Source: Talaromyces rugulosus
Taxonomy: Eukaryota > Ascomycota > Eurotiomycetes > Eurotiales > Trichocomaceae
DNA length: 64,000 nt
Assembly (NCBI RefSeq): GCF_013368755.1
Contig: NC_049565.1
Coordinates: forward strand, 1,302,001 to 1,366,000
Reading direction: 5' to 3'
Part shown: positions 1 to 11,865 of the stretch, piece after piece
Position numbering within the stretch: position 1 is the stretch's first letter
Layout of the letters: each line of letters begins with the position of its first letter
Notes under the pieces: model-generated
Database searches by the model: none
Told to the model about the DNA's origin: nothing
Seen by the model: only the letters and a program-made list of their open reading frames with translations
Position numbers and translations under genes: made by a program

Positions 1-82
1 TGAATCACCGTTTCCAGAACAGTGGGTCTGTAAAGAAAAGAAGTTCAGTGGATGGTAGAGGCGTCATGCGTAAATCACAGTT

Positions 83-1963
83 TCAGCCCTGCAGGAATTT
101 GTCGTTGACCGCCTCGTCTGAGTCGGGGTTTTCGGAACTAGCATCTGCAGAAAGCAGCCCAACTTCTTCCTCAGGCATCTCAGAGGCAGACGGGGATTCT
201 CTGCTAGACGTCCATTTGTTTCTGTCGACCGTACCAGACGTGTTGGGGCTTGGCGCGTCAGCCTCCTCCATCAGAAAACTTTCAAATGCACCAATGGTGG
301 CGACGACGGCAATGGCCCACCAGGCTATCACAGATGTGCCGCTGTGTAAGCCCTTCGAATGCAGGAAACCGGTTATTGTCGGACCTAGAGCTCGGCTCAA
401 ACTGGCAACCGAAGAGGCTACACCATTAACGGACCCCAAGACATCTTTGGAGGGTATGGCGTTGGCCAACAACAAGGCGGTCGCAGGGAAAGCAATGACG
501 TGAAAGGTGATCTTGCCAAGAAGGGCCACGTAGACGGCGGGGATTTGCAACCAGGACGGAAGCAAAACGAGATAGGGAGCGGCAACGTACAGCGGTGGCC
601 AGATCAAGAGGACGAAGCGGAAGATGCGGAGGGCCCCGAAATGTCGAACAGCGTATGGGAAAAGCCAAATTTGAGCGAACATCGCGTAAATGCCTTGGAT
701 GGACAGCATAACACCAATGGACTTGGTTGACAGGGACAAGCCGCCGGTAAAATGAAAAGGAAGACTGGCGGGTTCCTCCGACTTGGGCGTACTGAGAAAG
801 ATGGGCATCAGTTGGTCAAAAGAGACACTGTGGCTGTGGGGTTGATTAGTACCGGGAGAAAAAGGTAATGGAAGCGAACGACTTACAATGCCAGAATGCC
901 GTAGCCGATAATATTTAGGACAACTTGTCTCGTAAATGCTTTGTTGAATCCGACGCTGGGGCGGCGTTCAGGTTGCTCGACGTCGGTATCCAATTCGGCG
1001 GGGCGAGTAGCTCCAATGGACGAAGACCGAGGTGACGGTTCTCGGCTTCTATAGACTGGGGGCGGGTCGTCTTCGGACAAATAGGCGTCTTCGTCAAGGA
1101 GGGCGGCTTTGTCGTCTGAAGGCGCTGGGGTATGGGCTTGGGAGACCTTGGCTAACAGCCAATGGCCCACTTCCAAGCCTCGGTCACGACGGTACTTCTT
1201 TTTGGAATGGGTTTCTTCCAAGAACAAAACACCAATAATGATGCCGAAAATGAGGACGACCACACACACCAAGTTGGGTAGGAGAAAGGGAAACCGGTCG
1301 AAAAGCGTGTCGGGCTTGAATAGGGATGGATAGCTCAGCACGGGACGGGCCAAGGCACCGCCCATCATCGGGCCTAAGATAGAACCGAGACACCAGACGA
1401 AGGGCATGATCGAGTAAGCTCGTGGCTGATGGGCCTTGACGGTTACAATCTCTGCGACGGTGGTCTGCAGCACGCCAATGTTTCCATTTAGAAGGCCACC
1501 GAGGGCGCGGGCGATCATGGCGGTTGTCAGGTTGGGCGAGAAGCCAAAGACCAGCATGCTGATGGCGGTTCCCACCAGGCCCATGATCAGGACAGGCTTG
1601 CGGCCGATACGGTCACTCAGACGACCCCAGAACAGGCCACTGCTGAACTCGGCGAAAGTGAAGGCGGAAGTGATCATGCCGGCAAAGACGGCGATCTTCT
1701 GGTCGTTGTCGGTCACATGGAAGGACTCAACCATGTAGTAGACATATGGAAAGACGGACATGAAAGCAATAGGCTCGCAAATGCGGACCAAAGCTAGTTA
1801 ACGTTAGTTTGGGCCCTTCTAATATATGAGTTGAACATGTACCTAAGATGATGAACTGGCGGTAGGGAAATGGGGGGATGTCACTGTTAGGCTTTTTGGA
1901 GCCGACAATGCTGTGCCAGCAGCGCAGAGCCCAAGCCATGGCGGGGAAGCGATGTCGTTGCAT
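83..1963 (-). CDS. MFS transporter, DHA1-like (multidrug / YCR023C-type)
   Basis: Predicted membrane transporter of the major facilitator superfamily. Three exons on the minus strand (1963-1843, 1793-887, 833-83) join in frame to 592 aa. The joins restore FIILALVRICEP and AFHSVSFDQLMPIF, both typical of this family. The first half carries the motif-A loop GRLSDRIGRKP after a hydrophobic segment. A long acidic/serine-rich cytosolic loop (about residues 240-330) separates the two six-helix halves. The C-terminus is a charged tail. The start is the first in-frame ATG; an ATG eight codons further in (MAWALRC) would also serve. Similar fungal proteins are annotated as multidrug or zinc-facilitator-like DHA1 carriers. 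The substrate cannot be told from sequence. Neighbours give no pathway hint. Confidence 0.9.
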
Positions 1964-3835
1964 GGTGAGATACAAGGAGAGCTAGCTGAAAGAGCAGCAA
2001 GTATAGAAAGCACTGCTAAGAGCAAGAGGTCGAGTTGTAGGTGACTCGATACATGAGATAGGTGAATAGCGGATGAAGAGGAGTAGATGAAGGTGTAGCA
2101 CAAAGAGAGAAGAGGGATGAGGAGCAGCACACAAGACTTCCTTGGGTTGTCTTTTTTTTTTTTTTTTTCCCAACAGGAGGTCAGCAAGCTAATAAGTAGG
2201 ACTCCGGGGGGAAGGATCCGATTTAAAGTTGAATTGGCTGGTGGGACGTATCCATTCTCGAGATAAATCATGACGGAGATCCGTAGCGGTGGATGACAGG
2301 TAACAGGCCAGTATGAGTATGATCTGTGGGGATACAGTCAATACAGACTGGTACGGTCATATCGTCATACAGTCGTACCATACTGCGAAAACTGCGAGTA
2401 CCAATGATAGCCATTACGCTTGCAAGGGAGAAAGGGGTGGACACTGGACAGCGCCAATAATCCCCGGGGGGTGGCGCCAAGCACGGCGTTACAGCATTAC
2501 AGCCAGCAGCTGATGGGCGTAAAGAAAGAAACGATGAGAGGATCTCCGATAGCAAATCACACTGGCTGGAATTTTCGGAAATGGCATTTTAGTTTCTGGA
2601 CTAGGCAGTCCCAAAAACAAGGGCGACTAGCAAACCCATGTACCTGAGCGCCGGCGCGGCGGAACACCGGGCTGTCGCCTCGCCGTCTAGAAAGGCACTA
2701 GGGGGGCGACTGACGTGGGGCGATCCTCGTGTAATTTTCTTTTCGCGTCGTCTTGGTTTTGCGCGCCCATTGTTCCGGGAGACTAGGCGACTAGGGGTCC
2801 CAGGATGTTGGTTCTCTCCACTTGAGGGGCGCTGAGGGATGTTTGAGTCTTGAAAACAGTCAAGACAGGCTATCAGACGGAGAAGCGGGTCGTCCAGCTG
2901 TCCTGTACGTAGCACTCTGCATCCGGTAGGCAACGAGACTTGCAGTGACTGCACGCAGACAGACCGTGGGAGCCGGCGAAGTGACTGGGCGGAGAATATG
3001 CGGTGAGCCGGCGTACCAACTTCTTGGTTCAGTTCGTCGATGTCATAACGGTCGTCGGTCAGTCGGTAGTCAGTCGCACCAAGCAACTAGGCCACTAGCT
3101 CAGCGTACGTCGCAGTGGAAACAAAACAAGAAAAAAGGAGACGTGTTTCGGCAGATTTTGGTGTTGGTCCACCGACAATATGCAGGCAGGGCAGGCGCTG
3201 CGGCCGATCACGTGACCCGGAGTGCTCAGACGTCGCATATTGCATATTGCATTGCACGTTGCATAATAACACAAAATACAAAATACAAAATAATACATAA
3301 TAGGTGATTCCTACACCACCGACTGCATCCGGCCGATGTTAAGAGAAAGAACCATAGGATGGTTACTCCATACGTATATGAGCCCACTGTCCCACACGGG
3401 ACGACGATCCGGCTTTCCGTACCAGGGTTGGGGCAACCCGCCGGTTAGCACATATTACTCCGTAGTAGACTACATACGTTTATTGCGTGTGTATTAACCC
3501 CTCCAAAAAAAACTCCCCGAGTTGGTGCAGGAAGAAAAAAAGGAAAGAAAAAAGAAAGAAAGAAAGACATAAAAAAACAAAAATAGTTTTAGTCGGGCTG
3601 AACAGTGAGCACTAAGAACTGCCGAGCAGATCTTGCTAAGCCACGTGATAGCTTTGCTGCCAAGTGGATACTTTGTACGGTGGTTTTTGTGACAATGAAT
3701 ATTACTACTACGTACTGAGCAGTGCAGATGAGAGATCCAAGTGACCGGTTGAGCAGTCTCAGATGAAGTAATAATATTGAATCGATTAAGGAATTAAGAA
3801 TATCGATTGCTGAGACCTTGCTGATCCAGCCAACA

Positions 3836-3861
3836 GCCGCTAGCCGTATGCGGCTAGCGGC
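3836..3861. repeat. Perfect 11-bp inverted repeat (hairpin, 4-nt loop)
   Basis: GCCGCTAGCCG (3836-3846) pairs perfectly with CGGCTAGCGGC (3851-3861) around the loop TATG. It is GC-rich inside an AT-rich intergenic stretch. No gene end lies nearby, so it is not an obvious transcription signal. Confidence 0.8.
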
Positions 3862-3958
3862 AGCCAAAGTTCTGCGCTATGCACGCTCAAGTCAGTCAGG
3901 GGTAAATAGTAAATAGTAAATAGTCCTCTGTAAATATAATATGTAATATAATACGTGG

Positions 3959-3988
3959 TACTCTGTATAGTTATACGGATACAGAGTA
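3959..3988. repeat. 10-bp inverted repeat built from TACTCTGTA
   Basis: TACTCTGTAT (3959-3968) and ATACAGAGTA (3979-3988) are perfect reverse complements around a 10-nt loop. The same 9-base word recurs elsewhere in this intergenic region. Confidence 0.75.
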
Positions 3989-6481
3989 GAAAATAAGTTT
4001 CTGTGCTCCGTGCTGCCTGCATTCAATATCAGCCCCAAAAGACCCCATAACAAAATATTCACATCAGCTGACTGAGTGGTAAGAATAGAATTCTGGCGGT
4101 GTAGACATGGCGCCCCACCAGGCAATCATCCAAGAAGCAAAATTAGTAATAATTAAATGTTGATAGTAGGGATCTGGTGGCCTTGTTTATTCTCCTTATC
4201 GCGGGAGGCCGGCCCGGTGACGTCAGAGCAGCGCTAGATGCGGACTAGTCCCGACGTGTGGTTAGTTGTGCCAAGTACTTTCTCTACTCTGTACTAGTAG
4301 TCCTAGCAGTGTTTCTGGATTTCTGCACCGAATCTGCTGCCGAACAGGGATGTCGCTCCTCGACGAATACCGTCTGCAAGACAGCCTGATGTGCATCCTT
4401 TCTGTGGGGTCGCTTTGCCTGCATGTTTAGGTGCAGATTGTCTACAGCGTTTTCCGTTAATAAGAATCAGCGTCCCATGACCTTGCCATAATATTATTAT
4501 TGGGAAGTCAACTGCATCCTGTGTACAAGGCGTTTCTTCAAGGCTTCAATGTTCACCGCCCCTTTAAAAAAAAAAACAAAAAACAGAAGAAAAGAAAAGA
4601 AAAGAGAAAAAAACCGGCGTAGTGGCGGTGTCAGCCAGCCAGCCTTGGGTGCCGGGGCTAGTTGGTGACACATCTACTTCCTTCGACTCCGACTGGGAAG
4701 CATGCCATTATAATGTTATTCGAGAGAGCCAGGTGATCAGTTGTTGCAGACTGCAGATGTGTTGTCGATCGGGAAATATTATCCATCGAATGAAAAAAAA
4801 AGAAGAAGAAGGTGGGATAAAAAAAAAACAATTCCACATGGTGCGCGTCTTGCCGATATCACCTTCCCAAAACGCTAATTATACATAGAGATAGAGAGCA
4901 GTCATACTCCATAGGTGCATCACATGCAGGGCACGCTAGACTCGGATTACGGTTACATCTTGATAATTTGATATCAATCGATGCTTCGGACTTAGGAGAG
5001 TGATATGTCATCTCTCATAGGCTATTGTTTCGTGTCATAGCCAATGGCATTGTGAGCCTTTAGAGCTTGTGTGATCGAGGTTTTCGGTGTCCCCCATCAC
5101 GCCATACAGAGTATAGTTTTCATTTATACTAGTACTAGTATATCAACGGAGGGGCAGACGGTGCCCCGGACAAATCGCGTGCGTGCGTTTGGGGTAGTAT
5201 TAGGGGGGACTAAGACTAAAACGGCGCGATGGATCTGGTCCAAGCGGTACTTCCGGAACTGCTTCCGGGGGTGGGTCCGCGGAATGAATCTTAAGATTCG
5301 TCGAACTCTGTTGCGAGTGAAAAAAAAGCCAGGGGTGGGTGGCCTCGTTGTTATGATAATACTATATTCCGCTACATGGGGTAACGCAACGAGTGTTTCA
5401 TGGCTCATTATTGAGGACTTGACTGACGCGTCATAGCACGGAGGCTCAACAAGGAGGACGAGTCACTCATGATTCATGATTCATGACATGTACATGTACC
5501 CCATACAGAGCGTACAATACCGTATGGAACGGTACCCCAAATACATACACCCCTGCCTCGCTAGGCGTGATTCAAAATTGGGCGATGCTGCTATTGGCCC
5601 ATACTGCCGATCGCCCCGCTGCTAGCGTTCCCGTCATTCTGGTTTGGCGACGTTAGCCCAATCTACCGCCGGGCCAATGACGCCGCGCTCGCCGATTATT
5701 CTTTGCTCTCACTAGTATGCACTTAGTAGTCTTAGTACGTCGTTCCTCAGCTTCACCCCTTTGAAGAAAAATTTTTTTCCCCAGTGACCAGGAATGCCGC
5801 GGTTCGGTACACAGAGTACGTGCTATCTCCTATCATGTTAAACCTATCAAGACGTCACTGCTTGGGTTGCGCTACTTATCATGACTCGACATACTCCGTA
5901 ATTATGGTTTTGTTTACTACATAGCTTGATCTTCACAATCCAATTTCCCAACTGGACAGATTCATCGCTTGTTCGATCCCAAGATTGATTATTATAATTA
6001 CTACTAATAATTAATCCTCATCTGGTGCGGGAATCGAGGGGCTCGTCCCAAACCGGAATCTTTTTTGTGACCTGTAACAAAATTTATAATATTGGTTATC
6101 GACAAAGTGGGGGGGGGAAGCAAGCTTGTTTGGAATCAATAATACCAAACTACTAGTAGGAAGCATCTGATTAATCTTCCGGACATCCCACATCCCCCTT
6201 TCAAAGTTTTGCAGCATTTTCTGGGATTTTTAATTTTGGAGCTATTTTGACTTTGGCCCCTTGTTTGCATATGACTAGTATCTCTGTATCTCTCATCCTA
6301 TACGGACAGAGTACACTCTAGATATCCTGCTAAGCTTTCACTATTATTTTTTTTTCCTTTTCCCATTGGCATCGGCAAATCAGCAATAAACGTTTCCTTG
6401 TATTGTCCTGAGATACACTTTTGTTCGTGCGGCCCTAGAGCGAGATCGAAAGTAGTTGCATAATAAATGCATTGTATATTG

Positions 6482-6508
6482 GTCACGTGACGATAACATG
6501 ATCACGTG
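6482..6508. promoter_or_regulatory. Paired CACGTG (E-box/CBF1-type) sites upstream of MTG2
   Basis: The 10-bp palindrome GTCACGTGAC (6482-6491) is followed by a second CACGTG at 6503-6508. They lie about 135-160 bp upstream of the MTG2 start codon. CACGTG is the core bound by bHLH factors such as Cbf1. The regulatory role is inferred from position and sequence only. Confidence 0.45.
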
Positions 6509-6643
6509 GAGATAAAGGAGCTAAAATGCGATTCAACCTTGTCGTGCTTTCTACACCTCACTGTCGAACTGAAAAAGCTGGACACTGACATAATGAATTG
6601 ACGCGATATCCTCTGAAAAATATTTCTTCCCATCGGTCGGACC

Positions 6644-8275
6644 ATGTCTAGACACCCGTCCGCCATGCTTCCCTTTCTTTATCCTTTTCTCAACACCACA
6701 GTCCGCGCGCGACCAGCCGTATCGCGACTGCAGAAAGCCGTGCGCTGTTGTCGATGGCAGAGCTCAAGTCCCCCAGAAGAACCAGAGTCCGAATTTTTGC
6801 ACACCAATCCCCCGCCCTCGGATTACTCGCGATTCATTTTTCAGGATAAATGCCTCGTCACCGTGGTCGCTGGATCTGGAGGTGATGGCTGTGTCTCGTT
6901 CTTGCGCGAAAAGTATATTGAAGAAGGTCCGGCCAACGGAGGTGATGGTGGCAGCGGTGGGAACATCTTTATACAAGCCATCGACGGCCTTTCCAGTCTA
7001 CACAAACTGGCGCGACAGGGCGTCATTCGCGCCGGCCGGGGTAAAAACGGACAAGGGAAAAGCCAAGGAGGCAAAAGGGGTCACGACGTTCTCATCCAGG
7101 TCCCCGTCGGCACCGTCCTTCGCGAGGTGAGCAGATTTGACCCGGTGGAGGAGAAAGAGCACGAGTATCGCACTTTAAGAGGGGCAATGCCCGAGGACCA
7201 AGTGGATGCTGAAGCGGACCCGGCTCAACGGGGTCGCTTCGTGTTATACCCCGGATCGAAACCGTCAGACTTTTTGTTGATGTCATTCCCTTCGCTTGGT
7301 CCGCCGCAAAGACCGAGTATTGCCGCATTGGAGCCCGCGGCGCCAATTCACTTGGACCTGTCAAAAAATATGCCCGAGCCGATTGTCCTCGCTGCAGGCG
7401 CTGTGGGAGGGTTTGGGAATCCTCATTTTGTGTCGCGCTCTACTCCCAAACCTACATTTGCTACGAAGGGGGAAAAAGGAATGACGCTACACTTGGAATT
7501 TGAGCTCAAACTGTTAGCTGATGTCGGCCTTGTGGGCTTCCCCAATGCCGGCAAAAGCACGCTGCTGCGTTCTCTCACAAACAGTCGGACACGGGTTGGG
7601 AATTGGGAGTTTACCACGCTGTCACCGAATATCGGCACTGTGGTTCTGGATAACGGAAAAGGCAGGCCGCTTGTTGAGTCGTCTGACAGAGAGAATCCTC
7701 GCACTGGCTTTACTATCGCAGACATCCCCGGTCTCGTCGAGGATGCCCATTTGGATCGCGGATTGGGCCTGGGCTTCCTGCGACACATTGAACGTGCCGG
7801 CATCCTTGGGTTTGTGGTTGACCTGAGTGCTGGCAACCCGATCGAGACTTTGCAAAAGCTGTGGCACGAGCTAGGCGAATACGACAAGATGCGTGATATC
7901 AAGCCCGAAATTCACTCTGAGGACTATCTTGTTTCCTGGAGTCCCGAACCAGCAGGTCAAACGGAACCGTTTGTCAACGACGCCTCTAGGCCCACGAAGA
8001 AGCTGCCACCATTGGCACTCCCGCCGATCTATAGGAAGCCGTGGTTTGTTGTCGCCACAAAGGCCGATTTGCCAGAGACGCAGGAAAAGTTTATTGCTCT
8101 GCGCGACTACCTCTCGCAAGTGCAGCAAGGCACCGTCCAGCATCCGAGCGGCCACAAGGACGCCTTTCGAGAGCGCGTGGTGGCTGTTCCAGTTAGCGCT
8201 ATCAAAGCAGAGGGCGTCCAGGGCATTCCAAACCTAGTCATGACCTTCCTTGAAGACCGTAAAACAGCCTCATAA
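6644..8275 (+). CDS. MTG2: Mitochondrial Obg-family GTPase (Mtg2)
   Basis: Single-exon protein of 543 aa. Obg GTPases of this group assist assembly of the large mitochondrial ribosomal subunit. The N-terminal ~60 residues are rich in Arg, Ser and Pro with few acids, consistent with a mitochondrial targeting sequence. The glycine-rich Obg fold spans about residues 65-290 (ending in AGAVGGFGN at 251-259) and is interrupted by a fungal-type insertion at about 160-240. The G domain follows with G1 GFPNAGKS (298-305), G2 TTL near 324, G3 DIPG (360-363) and G4 TKAD (472-475). All nucleotide-binding motifs are intact. The start is the first ATG after in-frame upstream stops; another ATG is at codon 8. 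Two CACGTG sites lie just upstream. Confidence 0.95.
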   Translation: MSRHPSAMLPFLYPFLNTTVRARPAVSRLQKAVRCCRWQSSSPPEEPESEFLHTNPPPSDYSRFIFQDKCLVTVVAGSGGDGCVSFLREKYIEEGPANGGDGGSGGNIFIQAIDGLSSLHKLARQGVIRAGRGKNGQGKSQGGKRGHDVLIQVPVGTVLREVSRFDPVEEKEHEYRTLRGAMPEDQVDAEADPAQRGRFVLYPGSKPSDFLLMSFPSLGPPQRPSIAALEPAAPIHLDLSKNMPEPIVLAAGAVGGFGNPHFVSRSTPKPTFATKGEKGMTLHLEFELKLLADVGLVGFPNAGKSTLLRSLTNSRTRVGNWEFTTLSPNIGTVVLDNGKGRPLVESSDRENPRTGFTIADIPGLVEDAHLDRGLGLGFLRHIERAGILGFVVDLSAGNPIETLQKLWHELGEYDKMRDIKPEIHSEDYLVSWSPEPAGQTEPFVNDASRPTKKLPPLALPPIYRKPWFVVATKADLPETQEKFIALRDYLSQVQQGTVQHPSGHKDAFRERVVAVPVSAIKAEGVQGIPNLVMTFLEDRKTAS

Positions 8276-8688
8276 ACTTGCTTAGCTTTTGTGTGGATGT
8301 TATACTGTATATAATCAAGTACACGCTTGAATTTATGTAAAAATAGGTGTATTTATTAGACAGTTTCTGTAAATTTAGCAAGCCAAATGCATTCAAATCT
8401 CCAAATTGCAATTAGATCATTATGCATATTTATTGCCATTTTCCTTAATGCGGTAGAGCGTTGATGTCACTGAGCGGAGACGACCCCGAGGTTTAAGCTT
8501 TGGGTCCCGCCGTGACCGTTGATCCTTTTTTGTTTTCACTTCCCCAACCCACGACTTGCATCGCAGCTTTCCTCTTTACCAATGCCCGAACACAGTCGAC
8601 CCCCCTCACAAATCGCGTGTCTCTGCCCACCCATCCGCCAGGACGAAAACCAGCTTGGCTGAACGGGAGAGAGGAGGGCCGCGAAGCC
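8276..8688. other. Intergenic region, MTG2 3' end to JmjC gene promoter
   Basis: Tandem same-strand spacing. The first half is AT-rich (3' UTR type). The reading frame of the JmjC gene is open upstream to about 8500 but has no ATG before 8689, so that part is taken as 5' UTR. Confidence 0.5.
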
Positions 8689-10398
8689 ATGGAAAACCTC
8701 GAAAACCTGACTAGCTCGATCTTGGAAGCTATCCATAACCCCCAGTCAACAGACTCGATTCTCGAGTGTTTTGAGCACGACGACACCGCTTCTGCCGCCG
8801 TTGCCAAGCTTGTTGTCCTTCTTCGGGATGATCCAGCTGCAGCTCTGGGTCTGGCTGATGCTAGGCTACGCGTGTTTCCGTTTAAAGATGTAAAGGAGTG
8901 TTGGCGCCGCCTGTACACGGATGCAAGCCTCGTCTTGGCTGTACGTCTGATTCGGGAAAATACGACCAAACAGGATTTGGAAGCTGTGCGCAAAGAGCAA
9001 CCCAAAAACCAAACCCGTGGCAACGGGCAAGATAGAGACGCTCTTCATGCGCCCTGGCTGGATTCAGCAGTTCGCTACCTGGACATGGCAATCATTATGG
9101 CTGGAGCTCCTCTGCGCGAAGACATGATTGATACATTATTCTCTGCTCTGAAAAAATGGACACAGGCTCAAAAGGAGGCTTCTTCATGTGAGACCAAACC
9201 TCAAGGCCTAGAGTTTGAAGAAACCCGTCCACCAAAGCGCCGAAAGCTGTCTGCTGCGCTATTCCCACCGGACTCGGCGCCTGTGCCTCGGGAACTGGCG
9301 CATCCTATCCCTCGTGTCTCGGCCCCGTCGTTTGACGCGATGGAGAATCACATCCAGGACGCGCGCACGCCACTCGTAATTACTGACGCGGTGGATTATT
9401 GGCCTGCTATCTCCGAGAGACCCTGGTCGTCGAGGAACTACTGGTTTGAGCAGACGCTAGATGGACGACGACTTGTGCCGGTTGAGGTCGGGCGCTCTTA
9501 TACCGATGAAGGCTGGGGTCAGCGAATCATGCCCTTTGGCGAGTTTGTGAATGGCTTTATCTGGAGATCAAAGGAAGAAAACGGGGCAGGTACGAGGAAT
9601 GGCAATGATGAAAATCGTGGCGGGAGAGACGAGGGGTGTGATCAAGCTCAGACTGGTTACATGGCGCAGCATAATTTGTTGGCCCAGATTCCTGCATTAA
9701 GAAACGACATCACCGTACCAGACTTTTGCTACATTGACCCTCCTGGCCCAGAGCCTGGGACACCGGTTTACGAAAAGAGAAAACAAAAACGCGATGCTTC
9801 CAAAACCGACACAGGGAATCCAGCGAGAGATGGCAGGGGCGTTCAAGATTCGGGCAGCAAGCTCAAAAATCTCTCGACAAAGGGGAACCATCAACATCTA
9901 GATAGAGACGCAGACATTGGTATCCCCTCCGACCCAATAATCAACACTTGGATTGGCCCATCCTGGACAATATCGCCGCTGCACCACGACCCTTACCATA
10001 ATATTCTCGTTCAAGTCGTAGGATCCAAATACATCCGATTATACTCGCCGCACACGCCAGCATCACAGATACACCCCCGAGGAATGGAAACCGTCGACTC
10101 TGATAGCCAGCACAACGACATCGAAAGCGAGAAAGGCACAAAGCAGAACCATCAACCCAAAGAAACGAAACAAGATCAGCTGATTGACATGTCCAACACG
10201 TCCAAAGTCGACCTCGCGGCCATCGAGCTTTCGCCGGCCGAGTCGGAGGTTTGGGATTCCATGTGGCCTGGATTTTCAGAGGCTGGATACGTCGAGACGG
10301 TGTTGAAGGAGGGCGAATGTCTTTATATACCCGTGGGCTGGTGGCATTATGTGCGCGGACTCAAGGCAGGAATCAGTGTTAGCTTTTGGTGGGGGTAG
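8689..10398 (+). CDS. JmjC domain protein, JMJD5/KDM8-like 2-oxoglutarate oxygenase
   Basis: Predicted Fe(II)/2-oxoglutarate-dependent oxygenase, 569 aa, one exon, starting at the ATG of [10 protein letters not shown]. The N-terminal ~190 residues are helical and of the type that precedes the catalytic cupin in JMJD5-like proteins. A basic PPKRRKL patch follows (nuclear-signal-like). The JmjC fold then runs from about residue 210 to the end. The facial triad is H432-x-D434 (in [10 protein letters not shown]) and H553 (in PVGWWHYV). The Trp-rich C-terminus is typical of the JMJD5/cupin_8 group. Two hydrophilic insertions (about 300-330 and 360-415) are probably disordered loops. JMJD5 proteins act as lysine demethylases or arginyl hydroxylases in other organisms; the substrate here is unknown. 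Confidence 0.9.
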   Translation: MENLENLTSSILEAIHNPQSTDSILECFEHDDTASAAVAKLVVLLRDDPAAALGLADARLRVFPFKDVKECWRRLYTDASLVLAVRLIRENTTKQDLEAVRKEQPKNQTRGNGQDRDALHAPWLDSAVRYLDMAIIMAGAPLREDMIDTLFSALKKWTQAQKEASSCETKPQGLEFEETRPPKRRKLSAALFPPDSAPVPRELAHPIPRVSAPSFDAMENHIQDARTPLVITDAVDYWPAISERPWSSRNYWFEQTLDGRRLVPVEVGRSYTDEGWGQRIMPFGEFVNGFIWRSKEENGAGTRNGNDENRGGRDEGCDQAQTGYMAQHNLLAQIPALRNDITVPDFCYIDPPGPEPGTPVYEKRKQKRDASKTDTGNPARDGRGVQDSGSKLKNLSTKGNHQHLDRDADIGIPSDPIINTWIGPSWTISPLHHDPYHNILVQVVGSKYIRLYSPHTPASQIHPRGMETVDSDSQHNDIESEKGTKQNHQPKETKQDQLIDMSNTSKVDLAAIELSPAESEVWDSMWPGFSEAGYVETVLKEGECLYIPVGWWHYVRGLKAGISVSFWWG

Positions 10399-10653
10399 AT
10401 TATTGTTTTTGGCTATGTAGTTCACAACTAGACTTTGTGAAGGTCGGATTAACCAGGAAGAACTGGGTGCATGGATGAGTCCATTCCGAGTCATATGACT
10501 GATGGATGGATCCCGGTCGGTGGCGGGAAGTTTATCAATCAGTCCATCAATCAAAGAATCCTATCAATTTCTCATCATCTACCTCAGCCCTGAACAGGCA
10601 CATCACTTTTACTTTTTATTTTTATTTTTTATAATTACCATCTACACATCAAC

Positions 10654-11549
10654 ATGGCCAAGAAAGGAGCCGGCGAAAACACCAAAAAGGTGGCTGGCAA
10701 CGCCAAGGTGAGTTTTCTCACCCCGCGATGAATCGCTTTTATCTTCCCCGCATCGCGTGCCCGACCTGTCGAGAGGACAGAGCAGAGTCGAGAAAGGAGA
10801 ACGGACGAAACGTTTGAAAGCTAACAATAATATTCTGAACAAACAGAAAGCCGAAGCCGCCGCCAAAAAGCAGGCTGTCGTTGACGCCAAAAACGCCGCC
10901 GAGGAAGACACGCAATGGTCACAAGGAGCCAAGGGCGCCTCTGCTAAAAAGTGAGTCATCGATACAGACAGAGGTTTCCTCGTTCGCTACAATTTTCGTG
11001 AAACATCAAACTAACTACTAAACTCAATAAAGGGAGGCCGCCGAGGCCAAAAAGGCCGAAGCCGCTCGCAAAAAGGCCGAACGCGAAGCCCTGCTCAAAG
11101 AAGAAGAAGCCTCGCAGCCATCCAAGGCCAAGGGCGCCGGCGCCAAATCCGCACAAAAGAAGACTCGTGGGCTGGATCTGTCGCAACTGGATGATTCGGC
11201 GCCGGCCAGCACAAAGGCTTCTGCCCTGAACGCATCCGGTATTGAGAATGCCCTCGATGCGCTGGATCTCACGTCAAAGGGCGATGCCATGAAGGTCGAC
11301 AGACACCCCGAGCGCCGGTTCAAGGCCGCGTATGCCGCGTTTGAGGCTCGTCGTCTGCCTGAAATCGAATCCGAGTATCCGGGACTGAGGAAACAGCAGC
11401 GGATCGAGATTTGCAAGAAGGAGTTTGAGAAGAGCGATGACAATCCGTTCAACAAGGTCAATGTGGCATTTGATGCGTCGCGCGAGGAAATCGCCGCCGT
11501 CAAAGAGGCTGAGAGGAAGAAGGTGGAATCGAGGTTGGGTTCGAAGTGA
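10654..11549 (+). CDS. Lso2/CCDC124-family ribosome-associated protein
   Basis: Small basic coiled-coil protein of 224 aa. Exons 10654-10707, 10847-10950 and 11033-11549 join in frame; both introns have CTAAC-type branch sites. The N-terminal half is Lys/Ala/Glu-rich and helical (MAKKGAGENTKK, then KKAEAARKKAE). The C-terminal half holds the conserved block HPERRFKAAYAAFEARRLP followed by KSDDNPFNK, the signature of the CCDC124/Lso2 (DUF1014) family. Yeast Lso2 and human CCDC124 bind idle 80S ribosomes near the tRNA sites and help them restart after starvation. The role here is by family membership. The first exon of only 18 codons is notable. Confidence 0.92.
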
Positions 11550-11865
11550 TTTTTTCTTTCTCGCGGATAAATCACCAGCCTGAGAATTCCAGGCATCGTT
11601 CGATACCCATGATGAGTGTTGGGCATGGAAGTGTGCCTATATGAGACAGATCTTAGACCGTTGTACCGCCCTCTTTTTCTGGTTATTGGCGTACTTGGCT
11701 AGAGATAAAACATTGATGACCCCATGATTTGACTCGATCAGAATGAATGCGTTTCGCACAAGAATATGTACACATGAAAAAAAACAAAAAACCATGTATA
11801 AGAACAAATAAAATAAAACCCTTTAACGCCATACAGTTTTAAGACTAGTTTTCTCGCGTCATGGT
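11550..11865. other. Convergent 3' intergenic region
   Basis: Lies between the stops of the Lso2-like gene (+) and PEX7 (-). It has A-rich tracts and AATAAA-like words near 11807-11817, consistent with overlapping 3' UTRs. No gene seen. Confidence 0.6.

Larger units (their letters stand above)
1964..6643. other. 4.7-kb intergenic region without a convincing gene
   Basis: No ORF here has a recognisable domain or consistent splice structure. The stretch near the MFS gene holds a T-run (about 2152-2169), probably promoter or 5' UTR. The rest contains A-rich low-complexity tracts (about 3510-3590, 4565-4615, 4790-4835), three tandem TAAATAG units (3903-3923), several CACGTG words, two hairpins listed separately, and repeated TACTC(C/T)GTA words. 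No transposon ORF, terminal repeat or tRNA was seen. It could hide a non-coding RNA, but the sequence alone does not show one. Confidence 0.6.

Noticed and set aside
2601..3086. 161-codon minus-strand ORF in the gene desert
   Set aside because: Composition is not protein-like, no homology by eye and no ATG context; treated as chance.
5071..5436. 121-codon ORF in the gene desert
   Set aside because: Low-complexity Arg/Val-rich product with no family; an equally long ORF runs on the opposite strand; no splice structure.
5966..5980. Possible tRNA B-box (GTTCGATCCC)
   Set aside because: No matching A-box at the right distance upstream and no cloverleaf could be folded from the flanks.
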